NCBI RefSeq assembly: GCF_016616235.1
Contig: NZ_CP067100.1
Coordinates: 4,709,001-4,773,000, forward strand
DNA from: Bradyrhizobium diazoefficiens
GTDB taxonomy: Bacteria > Pseudomonadota > Alphaproteobacteria > Rhizobiales > Xanthobacteraceae
Reading direction: 5' to 3'
Length of the DNA: 64,000 nucleotides
The position numbers and the translations under genes are program-made. Under the pieces are notes generated by a model, which was given only the letters and a program-made list of their open reading frames with translations, searched no databases and was not told the origin of the DNA. Shown piece after piece: positions 38,469 to 47,081 of the stretch (positions are counted from its first letter, which is position 1; every line of letters begins with the position of its first letter).

Positions 38469-39452
38469 TCACCGCCCCCAATGCCACGCGAGCAGCAGCG
38501 CGTACAGACCCATCGCCCCCGCATAGAGCGTGGCCAGCAGCGCGTATCCCGCAATCTGGCGGCCGAGCGCGGCTTTCGGTGTGACCCACCAGTCCAGTGC
38601 CTTGAAGGCGGCGGGCACGAGCCACCAGCCGAGCAACTGGGTGCTGACGAGATTGCCGATGAACAGCGACAGCCAGAGCGGCACGCCGTGGCTATCGATC
38701 AGCGGCGCGCTGATGAAAGTGCCCCAGAGATAGACCACTGGATAGAGCACCAGGAGCACGATCAGGTTGCTCTTCCAGATCAGGCCCGGCCCCTGCTCCG
38801 GAACCTGCGTCTTGCCGGCCGGGAACCAGAAATTGAAGCCGTAACTTGCTCGCTTCACACTCATGCCGGCGTTGAAACGCGCGCCTTCCTCGAGCAGCGT
38901 CTGCCGCAGCGATGAGTCGAGCCACGCATTGAGGTTGGCATCACTGTCGAACGACAGGATGATGATCCATTCGTCATGCAGGCCCGGAATCGGCCGCTCG
39001 ACCTTGTGGCGCAAAAATCCCTTGAACTCGGCCTCGGCGGCCTGGATGCGCTGCTGCCATTTGAGGAATGCGTCCTCGAGCCCGTCCGGGACCTTGAAGG
39101 AGATCACGGCGGAGACCGCATTGTCGCGCTGAACGCCGGTGTCGGGCAGGATGTGGACGTCCTCCGAACCGACGAAGTAGCGCTGCACCTGTCCAATCAG
39201 CTTCGCCCGCACCTCGCTCTGGAGCCAGGCGCGTGCGGCGGCCGGGCTTGCGAAGCGCAGGATCGTGACCCAGTCGACATGTGCCGGCGGCTGCGGCGGC
39301 ACCACCTCCTGGCCGAGGAAGCCCGGCCAAGCCTTGAGCGCCTCGCCGACCTCGCCGTTCCACCGCGCGAACGCGGCAAAACCGTCATCGGCGATGCGGC
39401 GCTGGATGACGAGGGCGACCGGCTGGCCAGCTGGATCAGGGGAGGCACTCAT
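38469..39452 (-). CDS. Two antibiotic biosynthesis monooxygenase (ABM)-like domains fused to a membrane region
   Basis: Protein of 327 aa. Two ferredoxin-like ABM units lie at about residues 10-100 (VALVIQRRIADDGFAAFARWN, WVTILRFAS) and 110-200 (VSAVISFKVPDGLEDAFLKW, WIIILSFDS). A C-terminal part of about 115 residues has three or four hydrophobic helices. The tandem-ABM-plus-membrane layout is known among proteobacterial hypothetical proteins; no activity is established. It stands between the guanine deaminase and the RNase Z-like gene, 14 bp after the former, in the same direction. Confidence 0.85.
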   Translation of the reverse strand: MSASPDPAGQPVALVIQRRIADDGFAAFARWNGEVGEALKAWPGFLGQEVVPPQPPAHVDWVTILRFASPAAARAWLQSEVRAKLIGQVQRYFVGSEDVHILPDTGVQRDNAVSAVISFKVPDGLEDAFLKWQQRIQAAEAEFKGFLRHKVERPIPGLHDEWIIILSFDSDANLNAWLDSSLRQTLLEEGARFNAGMSVKRASYGFNFWFPAGKTQVPEQGPGLIWKSNLIVLLVLYPVVYLWGTFISAPLIDSHGVPLWLSLFIGNLVSTQLLGWWLVPAAFKALDWWVTPKAALGRQIAGYALLATLYAGAMGLYALLLAWHWGR

Positions 39453-39466
39453 CGCTGTCGCACGCT

Positions 39467-40864
39467 TCAGCTTTTCTTGTAGAGGCGCTTGCCCATCACC
39501 CAGGTCTCGTCGACGCAGCGATCGTCGCCGACCATCATGACGGCGAACAGCATGCTCGCGGCCTCGTCCATCGTGCGCGGGCCGGCGCCGTCAGCGATCA
39601 GCGACTGGTGCCATGCTTGCGCGGCTTGCCCGCCGTTCGGATCGAGCGCGACGAAATCAGCCTCCTTGCCGGGCTCGAAATTGCCGAGCTTGTCGTCGAT
39701 GTAGAGGCCCTCGGCACCCCCGAGCGTGATCGACCAGAACCCGCGATAGGGCGAAAGCTTGTTGCGCTCCGCTTCGGCAAGGTCCTTGCGCGCCGGATCG
39801 ATGCTGCCGTCGAGCAGCGTGTTGTTGCACATGCCGACCTTGTAGGCGTCGTCGAGCACGGAGATCATCGAGAAGCGGTTGCCGCCGCCGACGTCGGTGC
39901 CGAACGACATCTTCACCCGATGCTCCGGATCGGTGGCGCGGCCGAGCCGGAACAGGCCGCTGCCGAGGAACAGGTTCGAGCACGGGCAGAACACCACCGC
40001 GGCGCCCTTCTTCGACATGCGGCGGAATTCGTTGTTCGAGAGATAGACGCCGTGGCCGCCGGAGAATTTTGGACCGACCAGATCGAACTTCTCGTAAACG
40101 CCGAGATAGTCCTGGCAGTCCGGATGCTCGACCAGCACACCGCTGCATTCGGCCGGGTTCTCGGAGATGTGGGTGTTGACCCAGCAGTCCGGATGCTCAT
40201 GCTTGAGGCGCTGGCACGCTTTCAGCAGCTCCGGCGAAGCGCCGAAGGCGAAGCGCGGCGTGATGGCGTAGAGGTTGCGGCCCTTGTTATGGTACTGCGC
40301 GATCAGCCGCTTGCTATCGCGATAGAAATTCTCCGGGGTATCGATGAAATCGGCAGGCGCGTTGCGATCGATGCCGGTGAGACCCGCGATGACGCGCATG
40401 TTGCGGCGGGCTGCTTCCTCAAACAATTCCTCGGTCGAAACCGGCGAGGAGCTAGTGAAGGCCTGGCAGGTGGTGGTGCCGGACGCCAGCAGCGCGTCGA
40501 GGAAACGCTTCACGCCCTCGCGCGCGTAGTTGCGATCCCGATATTTCAGCTCTTCCGGATAAACCCACTTCTGGAGCCACGGCAGCAGCTGCTCGCCATA
40601 GGCCCCCAGCACGCGGGTCTGCGGCAGATGGATGTGGCCGTCGATAAAGCCCGGGACGATGATCCGGTCCTTGATCTCAGTCATCGCGACGCCGGGGTGC
40701 GCGGCCGCGACCTTCTCGTAAGGTCCGAATGCCTTGATGACGCCGTCCGTGACGACCATGAGGCCGTCCTGATGGAAACGCGCCGCGGCCTGCTCGTTGC
40801 CGACGTGCTTCCAGGGATCGTCGACGAAATCGAAGAACGTGCCGCGAATACCGACGGTGGTCAT
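39467..40864 (-). CDS. guaD: Guanine deaminase-like amidohydrolase
   Basis: Metal-dependent hydrolase of 465 aa that converts guanine to xanthine in purine breakdown. The metal-binding motif is PGFIDGHIHLPQTRVLG near residue 75, followed by THISEN, FSGGHGVYLS and FGTDVGGG with the catalytic Asp, all as in guanine deaminase. Length fits (about 430-465). It starts 15 bp after the Bcr/CflA-type transporter gene and is probably cotranscribed with it. Confidence 0.92.
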   Translation of the reverse strand: MTTVGIRGTFFDFVDDPWKHVGNEQAAARFHQDGLMVVTDGVIKAFGPYEKVAAAHPGVAMTEIKDRIIVPGFIDGHIHLPQTRVLGAYGEQLLPWLQKWVYPEELKYRDRNYAREGVKRFLDALLASGTTTCQAFTSSSPVSTEELFEEAARRNMRVIAGLTGIDRNAPADFIDTPENFYRDSKRLIAQYHNKGRNLYAITPRFAFGASPELLKACQRLKHEHPDCWVNTHISENPAECSGVLVEHPDCQDYLGVYEKFDLVGPKFSGGHGVYLSNNEFRRMSKKGAAVVFCPCSNLFLGSGLFRLGRATDPEHRVKMSFGTDVGGGNRFSMISVLDDAYKVGMCNNTLLDGSIDPARKDLAEAERNKLSPYRGFWSITLGGAEGLYIDDKLGNFEPGKEADFVALDPNGGQAAQAWHQSLIADGAGPRTMDEAASMLFAVMMVGDDRCVDETWVMGKRLYKKS

Positions 40865-40879
40865 GATCGGGTTCCTTCC

Positions 40880-42097
40880 TTAACTCTGTGTGGCCTGGCG
40901 CGACGCGGGCAGCGAGCTCACAAGCAGCGTGCCCGCAACAGTGCAGAGACCGAGATAGAGCCATCCGATCGGCGCCTGCGTCGCTTCGGGCAGCACCGCC
41001 GCGATCGCCATGGCGCCGCTCACCGCGAGATAGCAGAGCGCGCTGATGAGGCCGCCGATCAGGCCGTGGTCGCGTTCGAACAGGCCGAGCGCCATGCCGT
41101 ACATCATCGGGCACAGCACACCGCAGCCGCCGAGCACCAGCGCACCGCCGATCGTGATCGACGCGAAATCGAGACCCGACACCATGCCAGTCGCGGTCAA
41201 GACCGCGGCACCGGCGAGAAACAGCGCGAAGGCGCCAAAGCCCATCACGCGAGCCGGCATGAAGCGCGCGAAATGCGCGCAGCCGAGCTCGCCGGCGAGA
41301 TTGACCCCGCCGAGGCCGAGCGCGACCAGGCCGTAGACCGCCGCCGAATAGCCGAGGCCGGTCTGGTAGAAGAACGGCGCAACGACACCGAAGGCGAGCT
41401 GCGCGCTTGCAGCGGCCGCAAACACGAGCACGAAAGCGAGGAAGCCGGCACGGACCAGCGCATCGCGAAGAATGCCGGCGGTGCGGCGCGGATCGAACGG
41501 CGCGCGCCGCTCTGCCGGCAGCGTTTCGGGCAGCAGCAGCGTGACGATGGTGGCGACGATGGCCGCGGCGATGGCGATGATGACGAAGACGCCGCGCCAG
41601 GACGTCAGCTCGACGATGAAGCCGCCGGCGGCCGGCGCAAGCACGGGCGCGAGGCCCCAGGCAGCGCCGAGCAGGCCGGAGATCGCCGTGAGCTCGCGGT
41701 CGCGATAGCAGTCGGCCGCGACCGCATAGGCAACCACGAGACAGGTGCAACCGCCGATGCCTTGCAGGAAGCGCAAGCCCAGCAGCAGCGAGGTGCTGGT
41801 GGCGAGCGCGCAGGCAATGCTCATGGCGATCAGCACCGACAGGCCCGCGAGCAGGACGTTGCGGCGGCCGAGCGTATCGGAGGCGATGCCGACCGGCACC
41901 AGCGCGAGACTCATGCCGAGCATGTAGGCGGTGACGGTGTTCTGCATCGAGGCGGGATCGGCGGCAAGGTCCACCACCATCTGCGGCAGGCCGGGCGTAT
42001 AGGCATCGAGCGGAATCTGGCTGAACGGCACGACGCACAACAGGATCGGCACGATCCCACTCCTGGCGCGACCGGCGTCCGAAGCAAGTGCAGTCAT
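40880..42097 (-). CDS. MFS transporter, Bcr/CflA drug-resistance type
   Basis: Inner-membrane transporter of 405 aa with 12 expected helices. The N-terminal LCVVPFSQIPLDAYTPGLPQM and MSLALVPVGIASDTLGRRNVLLAG match the Bcr/CflA branch of 12-helix drug/H+ antiporters (motif A with D-x-x-GRR). I chose the ATG at 42097 (GAGGGGG upstream); the frame continues upstream without coding character. The neighbouring guanine deaminase makes a purine-related substrate possible but unproven. Confidence 0.9.
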   Translation of the reverse strand: MTALASDAGRARSGIVPILLCVVPFSQIPLDAYTPGLPQMVVDLAADPASMQNTVTAYMLGMSLALVPVGIASDTLGRRNVLLAGLSVLIAMSIACALATSTSLLLGLRFLQGIGGCTCLVVAYAVAADCYRDRELTAISGLLGAAWGLAPVLAPAAGGFIVELTSWRGVFVIIAIAAAIVATIVTLLLPETLPAERRAPFDPRRTAGILRDALVRAGFLAFVLVFAAAASAQLAFGVVAPFFYQTGLGYSAAVYGLVALGLGGVNLAGELGCAHFARFMPARVMGFGAFALFLAGAAVLTATGMVSGLDFASITIGGALVLGGCGVLCPMMYGMALGLFERDHGLIGGLISALCYLAVSGAMAIAAVLPEATQAPIGWLYLGLCTVAGTLLVSSLPASRQATQS

Positions 42098-42710
42098 GGA
42101 TAACGCCCCCTCGATGCCCGCAGACCTCATCTTTTGTGCGCACAATGAGACGCGACGATGCAGGTTGCGGATCTTGACGCGCGGAGCGTGCCAGAACTGT
42201 GTGTAAAAACTCTTAGGAGGTCCCGTGTCGATACGGCCTACGGCGGCGATGGCTCTGTTGCGAGGGCATGCAAAAAAACGCGAAAACAACCCCATGCACA
42301 GTACAAATCGTTGATGAATTTCGTCCGGCGCAGCGCGGGCTCCGTTTACAAGGGACGTTTGACACGTCGGGCAAAACAGGAGCAGAATTGCATGCTTCCC
42401 CGATTATGAATTTGCCGTCGCGCCGATGCGGTTAACCGTTCGGAAGGCACGGCTGTTTCGAATCCCGCCCTCCGCTTCGACATCGGCGCCCCAGCGGGCA
42501 GCTCTAGCGCCCGTTTCGCGATGCTGCGCTTGGCCGCGGCGAGCGGCCGCTGCTCGGCATCCCCGCGGAGGGCCACCGACCTGCGAGCTCCGGGGGCGTG
42601 GCCCGGAAGATGAAAAACCCAAGGTAGCCGATCGAATTGATGTAGTCTTTAAGTAGCCGTCGTGCAAAACTTCTATCCATTATTCTGCTGAGAGATATTG
42701 GAGGATTTTC
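42098..42710. other. Intergenic region of unusual composition, no supportable gene
   Basis: This 613-bp gap is more AT-rich than the rest of the window, with A-runs near 42270 and mixed composition to 42700. It lies between the leftward MFS gene and the rightward phospholipase D-like gene and should hold both promoters. Short frames inside it have no ribosome sites or coding bias. A good ribosome site (TTGGAGGATTTTC) at its right end belongs to the phospholipase D-like gene. Confidence 0.45.
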
Positions 42711-44762
42711 ATGCCCGCCCTTGCATTTGCCAATAACGACATCGCGGTCGTCGCCTGGACCTTCGACAAGCGCTTGCCGAACTGTCTCGGTTTTGCCGTC
42801 TATCAGCGCGACCTGGCCACGAATGTGGAAATCGCGCTACCAGCGCTCGCGCGCTTTGCATCCCAGGACGTTGATGCCCACCTGACCACAGAGCAAGCGC
42901 CGATCCAGAAATTTTGGTGGAAGGACCTCTATGCACATCGGGGCCACACCTACCGCTATCGCATCGTTGCCATGGGCGGCACGCCAGGGCAGCTCAAGCC
43001 GCTCGACGGCGTCGAAGAGCTCACCAGCAACGACGTGACGCTCGTTCCGGATAGGCCGCCGTTCAAGGCCTACTTCAATCGTGGGATCGTTGCTTCCCAG
43101 TCGGTCATTCATGCGCTGGGCGACAAGGCCGACATCAACGTCCTCAAGGAGCACATTACCAACCCTGCGGATACCTTGCGTGCACGCCTGATGGGTCAAA
43201 TCTTCGAGGGCGTCACGTTGCTGCTCGACCGCGCCGACAAGTCGAACGGCAAGATCAATGCCGCGCTGTATGAGCTCGATGATCCCAAAGGTCTTGAGGT
43301 CCGTCTGCAGGCCGCCGACAAGGGCAACCCGACAAGCCGCACCGTGATCCTGGGCAACGAATGGATTCACGACGACACGACCGGCCAAGATATCGAAGAT
43401 GCCGATGCCGACAACCGTGCGGCCCTGAAGAAGGCCGGCGTTCCGGTCATCGACCGCATCGTCCAGAAAGGCCGCATTCCTCACAACAAGTTCTTGGTGC
43501 TCACCGAGGCAACCAAGCCCACCGCTGTCCTGACCGGATCGACCAACTGGACCAGCAGCGGCCTCTGTACGCAGACGAACAACGCCCTGGTCATCGAATC
43601 GCAGCTCGTCGCGGAACGCTATATCGAGTACTGGAACGAGCTGAAGAAAGACATCGATCAGGCCTCAGGCAACCAGAAGGCGCTCCAGGGCGAGGTCCTG
43701 CGAACATGGGCTCGCAACAACAACGCCAAGCAGCCAATCAGGCTGGAGGACGGCAAGACCACGATCGAGTTGATGTTCTCGCCCAACACCAAGAAACCAC
43801 TGGCGAGCCCTCCCAAGGAGGTGCCGAACGACGTCAGGCGGATGTTCGACCTGGTCAACGGCGCCAAACAAGCGGTGCTGTTTCTTGCCTTTGATCCCGG
43901 CAACAACTCTATCCTCGACGCGGCGGGCCAGGCGCTCGCGAAAAATCCAGATCTCTTTGTGCGCGGCGCATTGACCAGCACGCAACGCGCAGGAAATTTC
44001 CGTGACGCGCTGAATCGCGGCAAGGAGTCGGAACACGGCGACGGTGAGGACATGCATGTCGCGGTCATCGGCGAGGCCGGCAAGCCGAAGAAGAAAGGCG
44101 CCAAGGGAGCTGCAAAAGCGGCGAAAACCAAACCAAGCAGTGCCCCCGACTATCGCGCGATTCCGGCGGGTTCGCTGACAAAGAACGACGCCTTCGGGGC
44201 CTGGGAAGGAGAACTCTACAAATATGGCCACGCGATCATCCACAACAAGATCGTGGTCATCGATCCCTTCAGCGACAATTGCACGGTGATCACCGGCTCA
44301 CATAATCTCGGCTACCGAGCGTCGAGCAACAACGACGAGAACATGGTCATTATCCGCGGGCATCGCGGTTTGGCGCAGGCATATGCCTGCCATGTCCTCG
44401 ACGTCTACGATCATTACGCGTGGCGCTACTGGTTGCACAAATATCCAGATCGGTTCGGCAAGCCGCTTCGCGACGACGACCAATGGCAGGACAATTACAT
44501 CGACGGCGCGGCTGAGAAGTCGCCGGAGCTCCGGTTCTGGCTTTCGTCGGCCAACAACGGAGTGGCGCAGCCTGCGCCGGCGGGCAACAGACCAGCGGCA
44601 AAGAAGAACGCAGCCAAAAAGGCCGTAAAAAAGAAGACAACGAAGAAAAAGAAGGCTGCCAAGAAGACCGCAAAGAAGAAGACCGCAAAGAAGAAAGCAG
44701 CCGCGAAGAAGACGACCAAAAAGAAAGCTGCCAGGAAAACGAAATCAGCCAAGAAAAAATGA
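42711..44762 (+). CDS. Phospholipase D-like protein with Lys/Ala-rich C-terminal tail
   Basis: Protein of 683 aa. The N-terminal about 110 residues look like a beta-sandwich (fibronectin-like). Two phospholipase D half-motifs follow: IPHNKFLVLT at 256-265, with the Asp of HxK-x4-D replaced by Thr, then GSTNWTSSG; and IIHNKIVVIDP at 509-519, complete (H511, K513, D518), then GSHNLG. One intact and one altered HKD suggest a modified active site. A run of about 60 residues at the C-terminus is nearly pure Lys/Ala/Thr, as in histone H1-like tails, and may bind DNA or another polyanion. A shorter Lys-rich insert lies at about 463-480. No signal peptide. The GGAGG site precedes the ATG. Confidence 0.83.
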   Translation: MPALAFANNDIAVVAWTFDKRLPNCLGFAVYQRDLATNVEIALPALARFASQDVDAHLTTEQAPIQKFWWKDLYAHRGHTYRYRIVAMGGTPGQLKPLDGVEELTSNDVTLVPDRPPFKAYFNRGIVASQSVIHALGDKADINVLKEHITNPADTLRARLMGQIFEGVTLLLDRADKSNGKINAALYELDDPKGLEVRLQAADKGNPTSRTVILGNEWIHDDTTGQDIEDADADNRAALKKAGVPVIDRIVQKGRIPHNKFLVLTEATKPTAVLTGSTNWTSSGLCTQTNNALVIESQLVAERYIEYWNELKKDIDQASGNQKALQGEVLRTWARNNNAKQPIRLEDGKTTIELMFSPNTKKPLASPPKEVPNDVRRMFDLVNGAKQAVLFLAFDPGNNSILDAAGQALAKNPDLFVRGALTSTQRAGNFRDALNRGKESEHGDGEDMHVAVIGEAGKPKKKGAKGAAKAAKTKPSSAPDYRAIPAGSLTKNDAFGAWEGELYKYGHAIIHNKIVVIDPFSDNCTVITGSHNLGYRASSNNDENMVIIRGHRGLAQAYACHVLDVYDHYAWRYWLHKYPDRFGKPLRDDDQWQDNYIDGAAEKSPELRFWLSSANNGVAQPAPAGNRPAAKKNAAKKAVKKKTTKKKKAAKKTAKKKTAKKKAAAKKTTKKKAARKTKSAKKK

Positions 44763-44832
44763 TGACAATCGACCCGGCGAGAAGTCACGGACGATGAAGC
44801 TTCCCGCCGTGATATCGCCCCTACGAGCGGAC

Positions 44833-44856
44833 GGGCCAGAGGTCATCCTCTGGCCC
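44833..44856. terminator. Bidirectional hairpin terminator between phospholipase D-like and TetR genes
   Basis: GGGCCAGAGG, a TCAT loop and CCTCTGGCCC make a perfect 10-bp stem with a four-base loop midway in the convergent gap 44763-44861. There is no T-run, but position and perfection make a terminator the best reading. Confidence 0.6.
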
Positions 44857-44861
44857 AAGTC

Positions 44862-45467
44862 CTAAGCCCCCCGCGCCGACTGCGCCTCGACCGCCTGCAC
44901 CGCCACGCTCGCGACCTGCCGCAGCGCCTCGCGATCCGCGCCCGAGGACGCCATCACGCCCATGCCGACTGCGACGGCCGAGACGTAGCGCGCGAGTGCG
45001 GCGGGATCGGCGCTCGCCCTGAGGTCGCCTTCTGCTTTGGCGCGGATGAAACGGTCGCGAAGCTGGTCCTCGTTCTGGGCGCGGCGGGCAGCGAGCTCGA
45101 ACGGGACGTTTTCGGAGCCGGTGCCGCAGGCGATGCCGCCCTGCACGAGCAGGCAGCCGGGTGGATTGGCGGGATCGGTCTGCTTGTCGGCGATACCGAT
45201 CAGCATCCGCTCGGCGACGGCACGGGCGGTGGGTGCAGCGACCACCTCGTCCATCCAGACATTGCGAAGCTTGGTGTAGCGGTCGAGCGCGGCCTTCAGC
45301 AGGCCTTCCTTGTTGCCGAAGCAGGCATAGAGGCTGGGGGGATTGATGCCCATGGCCTCGGTGAGCTGGGCAATCGTGGCGCCCTCATAGCCATGGCGCC
45401 AAAACACTTCCATCGCCTGGTCCAACGCCGTCTCGGCATCGAATTCCCGGGGGCGTCCCATGCCCAT
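44862..45467 (-). CDS. TetR/AcrR-family transcriptional regulator
   Basis: Repressor of 201 aa. The helix-turn-helix lies at about residues 25-48 (ATIAQLTEAMGINPPSLYACFGNK), which has the YxxFxxK end typical of TetR proteins. The C-terminal ligand domain is divergent. It points away from the AcrAB-type RND operon, and the 199-bp gap carries two copies of a likely operator. In Bradyrhizobium a TetR protein of this kind (FrrA) controls a flavonoid-inducible RND pump; equivalence here is only a suggestion. An ATG at 45461 is an alternative start. Confidence 0.9.
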   Translation of the reverse strand: MGMGRPREFDAETALDQAMEVFWRHGYEGATIAQLTEAMGINPPSLYACFGNKEGLLKAALDRYTKLRNVWMDEVVAAPTARAVAERMLIGIADKQTDPANPPGCLLVQGGIACGTGSENVPFELAARRAQNEDQLRDRFIRAKAEGDLRASADPAALARYVSAVAVGMGVMASSGADREALRQVASVAVQAVEAQSARGA

Positions 45468-45583
45468 TGCCTGTCTCCTCGGACTTCACGTTCCGCCTGA
45501 GGCTTAACGCCAAATCCTATCTATTTGTTCTAGCTTTCTTTTCTCGCCGTCTTCCAATTGTCGCGGTATGTGGCTACAATTTT

Positions 45584-45601
45584 CTTAGTGAACGGTACAT
45601 A
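45584..45601. promoter_or_regulatory. Putative TetR operator copy 1 (imperfect)
   Basis: CTTAGTGAACGGTACATA matches the perfect palindrome at 45635-45650 in its left half (TAGTGAAC) and in the TACA of its right half. The two copies are 51 bp apart, about five helical turns. A TACAAT hexamer at 45575-45580 with TTCCAA 17 bp upstream could be the rightward promoter that it overlaps on the downstream side. Confidence 0.45.
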
Positions 45602-45634
45602 AGTATCTTGCACTGCGACATCCAGCTCCACATC

Positions 45635-45650
45635 TGTAGTGAACACTACA
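45635..45650. promoter_or_regulatory. Putative TetR operator copy 2 (perfect palindrome)
   Basis: TGTAGTGAACACTACA is a perfect 7-2-7 inverted repeat located 16 bp upstream of the adaptor-gene ATG at 45667, between likely promoter and ribosome site. TetR-type repressors bind such 15-20 bp palindromes. The divergent TetR gene is the obvious candidate. Confidence 0.65.
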
Positions 45651-45666
45651 TATCTGGAGCGCGCAA

Positions 45667-46908
45667 ATGCATCCCTCCCAAAATACCCGCCGTACCGGCC
45701 GTTTCCGACGCCTTCTAGCCGGCGTCGCCGTCGTGGGCGCCCTCGCCGCGGCAGGCTCGATCGCGACCGGCCACTACTTCCACGCAGCGCAAGCAACCGC
45801 AACAGCGGCTGCGGCCGAACAGGCCGTATCCGTCACCGTGGCGATGATCGAACCAAAGTCGACCGTGCTCTGGGACGATTTCTCCGGCCGGCTCGAGGCC
45901 ATCCAACGCGTCGAGCTGCGCCCGCGCGTGGCCGGCGCGATCATGTCCACCAACTTTACTGAAGGTGCGCTGGTGAAGGCCGGCGACGTGCTGTTCAAGA
46001 TCGATCCGGCGCCGTACGCGGCCGAGGTCGACAAGGCCGCCGCCCAGCTCGAAGCCGCCAAGGCGCGCGTGGTCTTCACCCAGAGCGAGCTCGAGCGCGG
46101 TGCGCAGCTGGTCGGCAACGCCGTGGTCACCCGGCGCGACTATGACCAGCGCGACAACGCCAATCGCGAGGCCATCGCCAACGTCAAGGCAGCCGAGGCG
46201 ACGCTGCAGACCGCAAAGCTCAATCTCGACTACACCGAGGTACGCGCGCCGGTTGACGGCCGCGTCGGCAAGATCGAGGTCACGGTCGGCAATCTCGTCG
46301 CCGCCGGCACCGCCTCCCCGGTGCTGACTTCGCTGGTCTCGGTCAATCCGATCTACGCGTCATTCGATGCGGACGAAGAGGTGGTGCTGCGCGCGCTGAA
46401 CTCGATCGCGGATGCCTCCGGCCAGCGCGGCAAGCTCGACCAGATCCCGGTGGAGATGACGACGTCGGGTGGCCTGTCGGCGAAGGGCCACATCCAGCTG
46501 ATCGACAACCAGGTCAACGGCCAGAGCGGCACCATCCGCGTCCGCGCGGTATTCCAGAACGAGGACGGGCGTCTGATCCCCGGCCAGTTCGCCCGCGTCC
46601 GCATGGGCCAGCCGAAGCAGCAGACGCTGGTGATGATCGACGAGCGCGCGATCGGCACCGACCAGGACAAGAAGTTCGTGATGGCGGTCGGCGACGACAG
46701 CCGCGCGGTCTATCGGCCGGTCACGCTCGGCGGCGCCGTCGACGGGCTCCGCATCGTCACCTCGGGCCTGAAGTCCGGCGACCGCATCGTCGTCAACGGT
46801 TTGCAGCGCGTGCGTCCCGGCGCCCTCCTCAAGACCGAGGTCGCGGCGATGGGCGCGCGCGGGCAGCAGGCTTCCAACCACAGCAACCAGGACGTGGTGC
46901 AACGCTAG
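45667..46908 (+). CDS. RND efflux periplasmic adaptor subunit, AcrA/MexA-like
   Basis: Membrane-fusion protein of 413 aa. An N-terminal anchor helix (RLLAGVAVVGALAAAGSIATG) precedes the lipoyl halves (VELRPRVAGAIMSTNFTEGALV and VRAPVDGRVGK), a coiled-coil hairpin (about 115-170), then the barrel domain with the conserved LIPGQFARVRM and a C-terminal membrane-proximal domain. No lipid-attachment Cys is visible, so it is held by the helix. It forms the pump with the AcrB-type protein 173 bp downstream and is divergent from the TetR gene. Confidence 0.93.
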   Translation: MHPSQNTRRTGRFRRLLAGVAVVGALAAAGSIATGHYFHAAQATATAAAAEQAVSVTVAMIEPKSTVLWDDFSGRLEAIQRVELRPRVAGAIMSTNFTEGALVKAGDVLFKIDPAPYAAEVDKAAAQLEAAKARVVFTQSELERGAQLVGNAVVTRRDYDQRDNANREAIANVKAAEATLQTAKLNLDYTEVRAPVDGRVGKIEVTVGNLVAAGTASPVLTSLVSVNPIYASFDADEEVVLRALNSIADASGQRGKLDQIPVEMTTSGGLSAKGHIQLIDNQVNGQSGTIRVRAVFQNEDGRLIPGQFARVRMGQPKQQTLVMIDERAIGTDQDKKFVMAVGDDSRAVYRPVTLGGAVDGLRIVTSGLKSGDRIVVNGLQRVRPGALLKTEVAAMGARGQQASNHSNQDVVQR

Positions 46909-46997
46909 TGTTCTCGGCGCGCGTAGCGCGAAGGACGGTGCGCAATTGCGCACCTGAGAATCTCACAGTTACGAAACTCCGATGACTTCACCTCTGG

Positions 46998-47036
46998 ATT
47001 CCGGGTTCGTGGGCTTCGCCCACGCCCCGGAATGAC
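46998..47036. repeat. Dispersed intergenic palindrome between adaptor and pump genes
   Basis: ATTCCGGG and CCCCGGAAT flank GTGGGCTTCGCCCAC, itself a 6-bp stem with a TTC loop, giving a compound hairpin. The ATTCCGGG...GGGCTTCGCCC...CCCCGGAATGACG pattern is one I know as a frequent noncoding repeat of Bradyrhizobium-type genomes. Here it lies inside an efflux operon. Confidence 0.65.
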
Positions 47037-47081
47037 GGCGGAGCTTTCGGGGAACCGCAAGATATTGCCCAGGGGCAAGCC

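Noticed and set aside
39608..42103. 831-codon open frame on the plus strand
   Set aside because: Antisense to the guanine deaminase and MFS genes, with shadow-type composition.
44595..44762. Lys/Ala-rich run as a frameshift artefact
   Set aside because: The frame stays open to a proper stop and the HKD motif before it is in the same frame.
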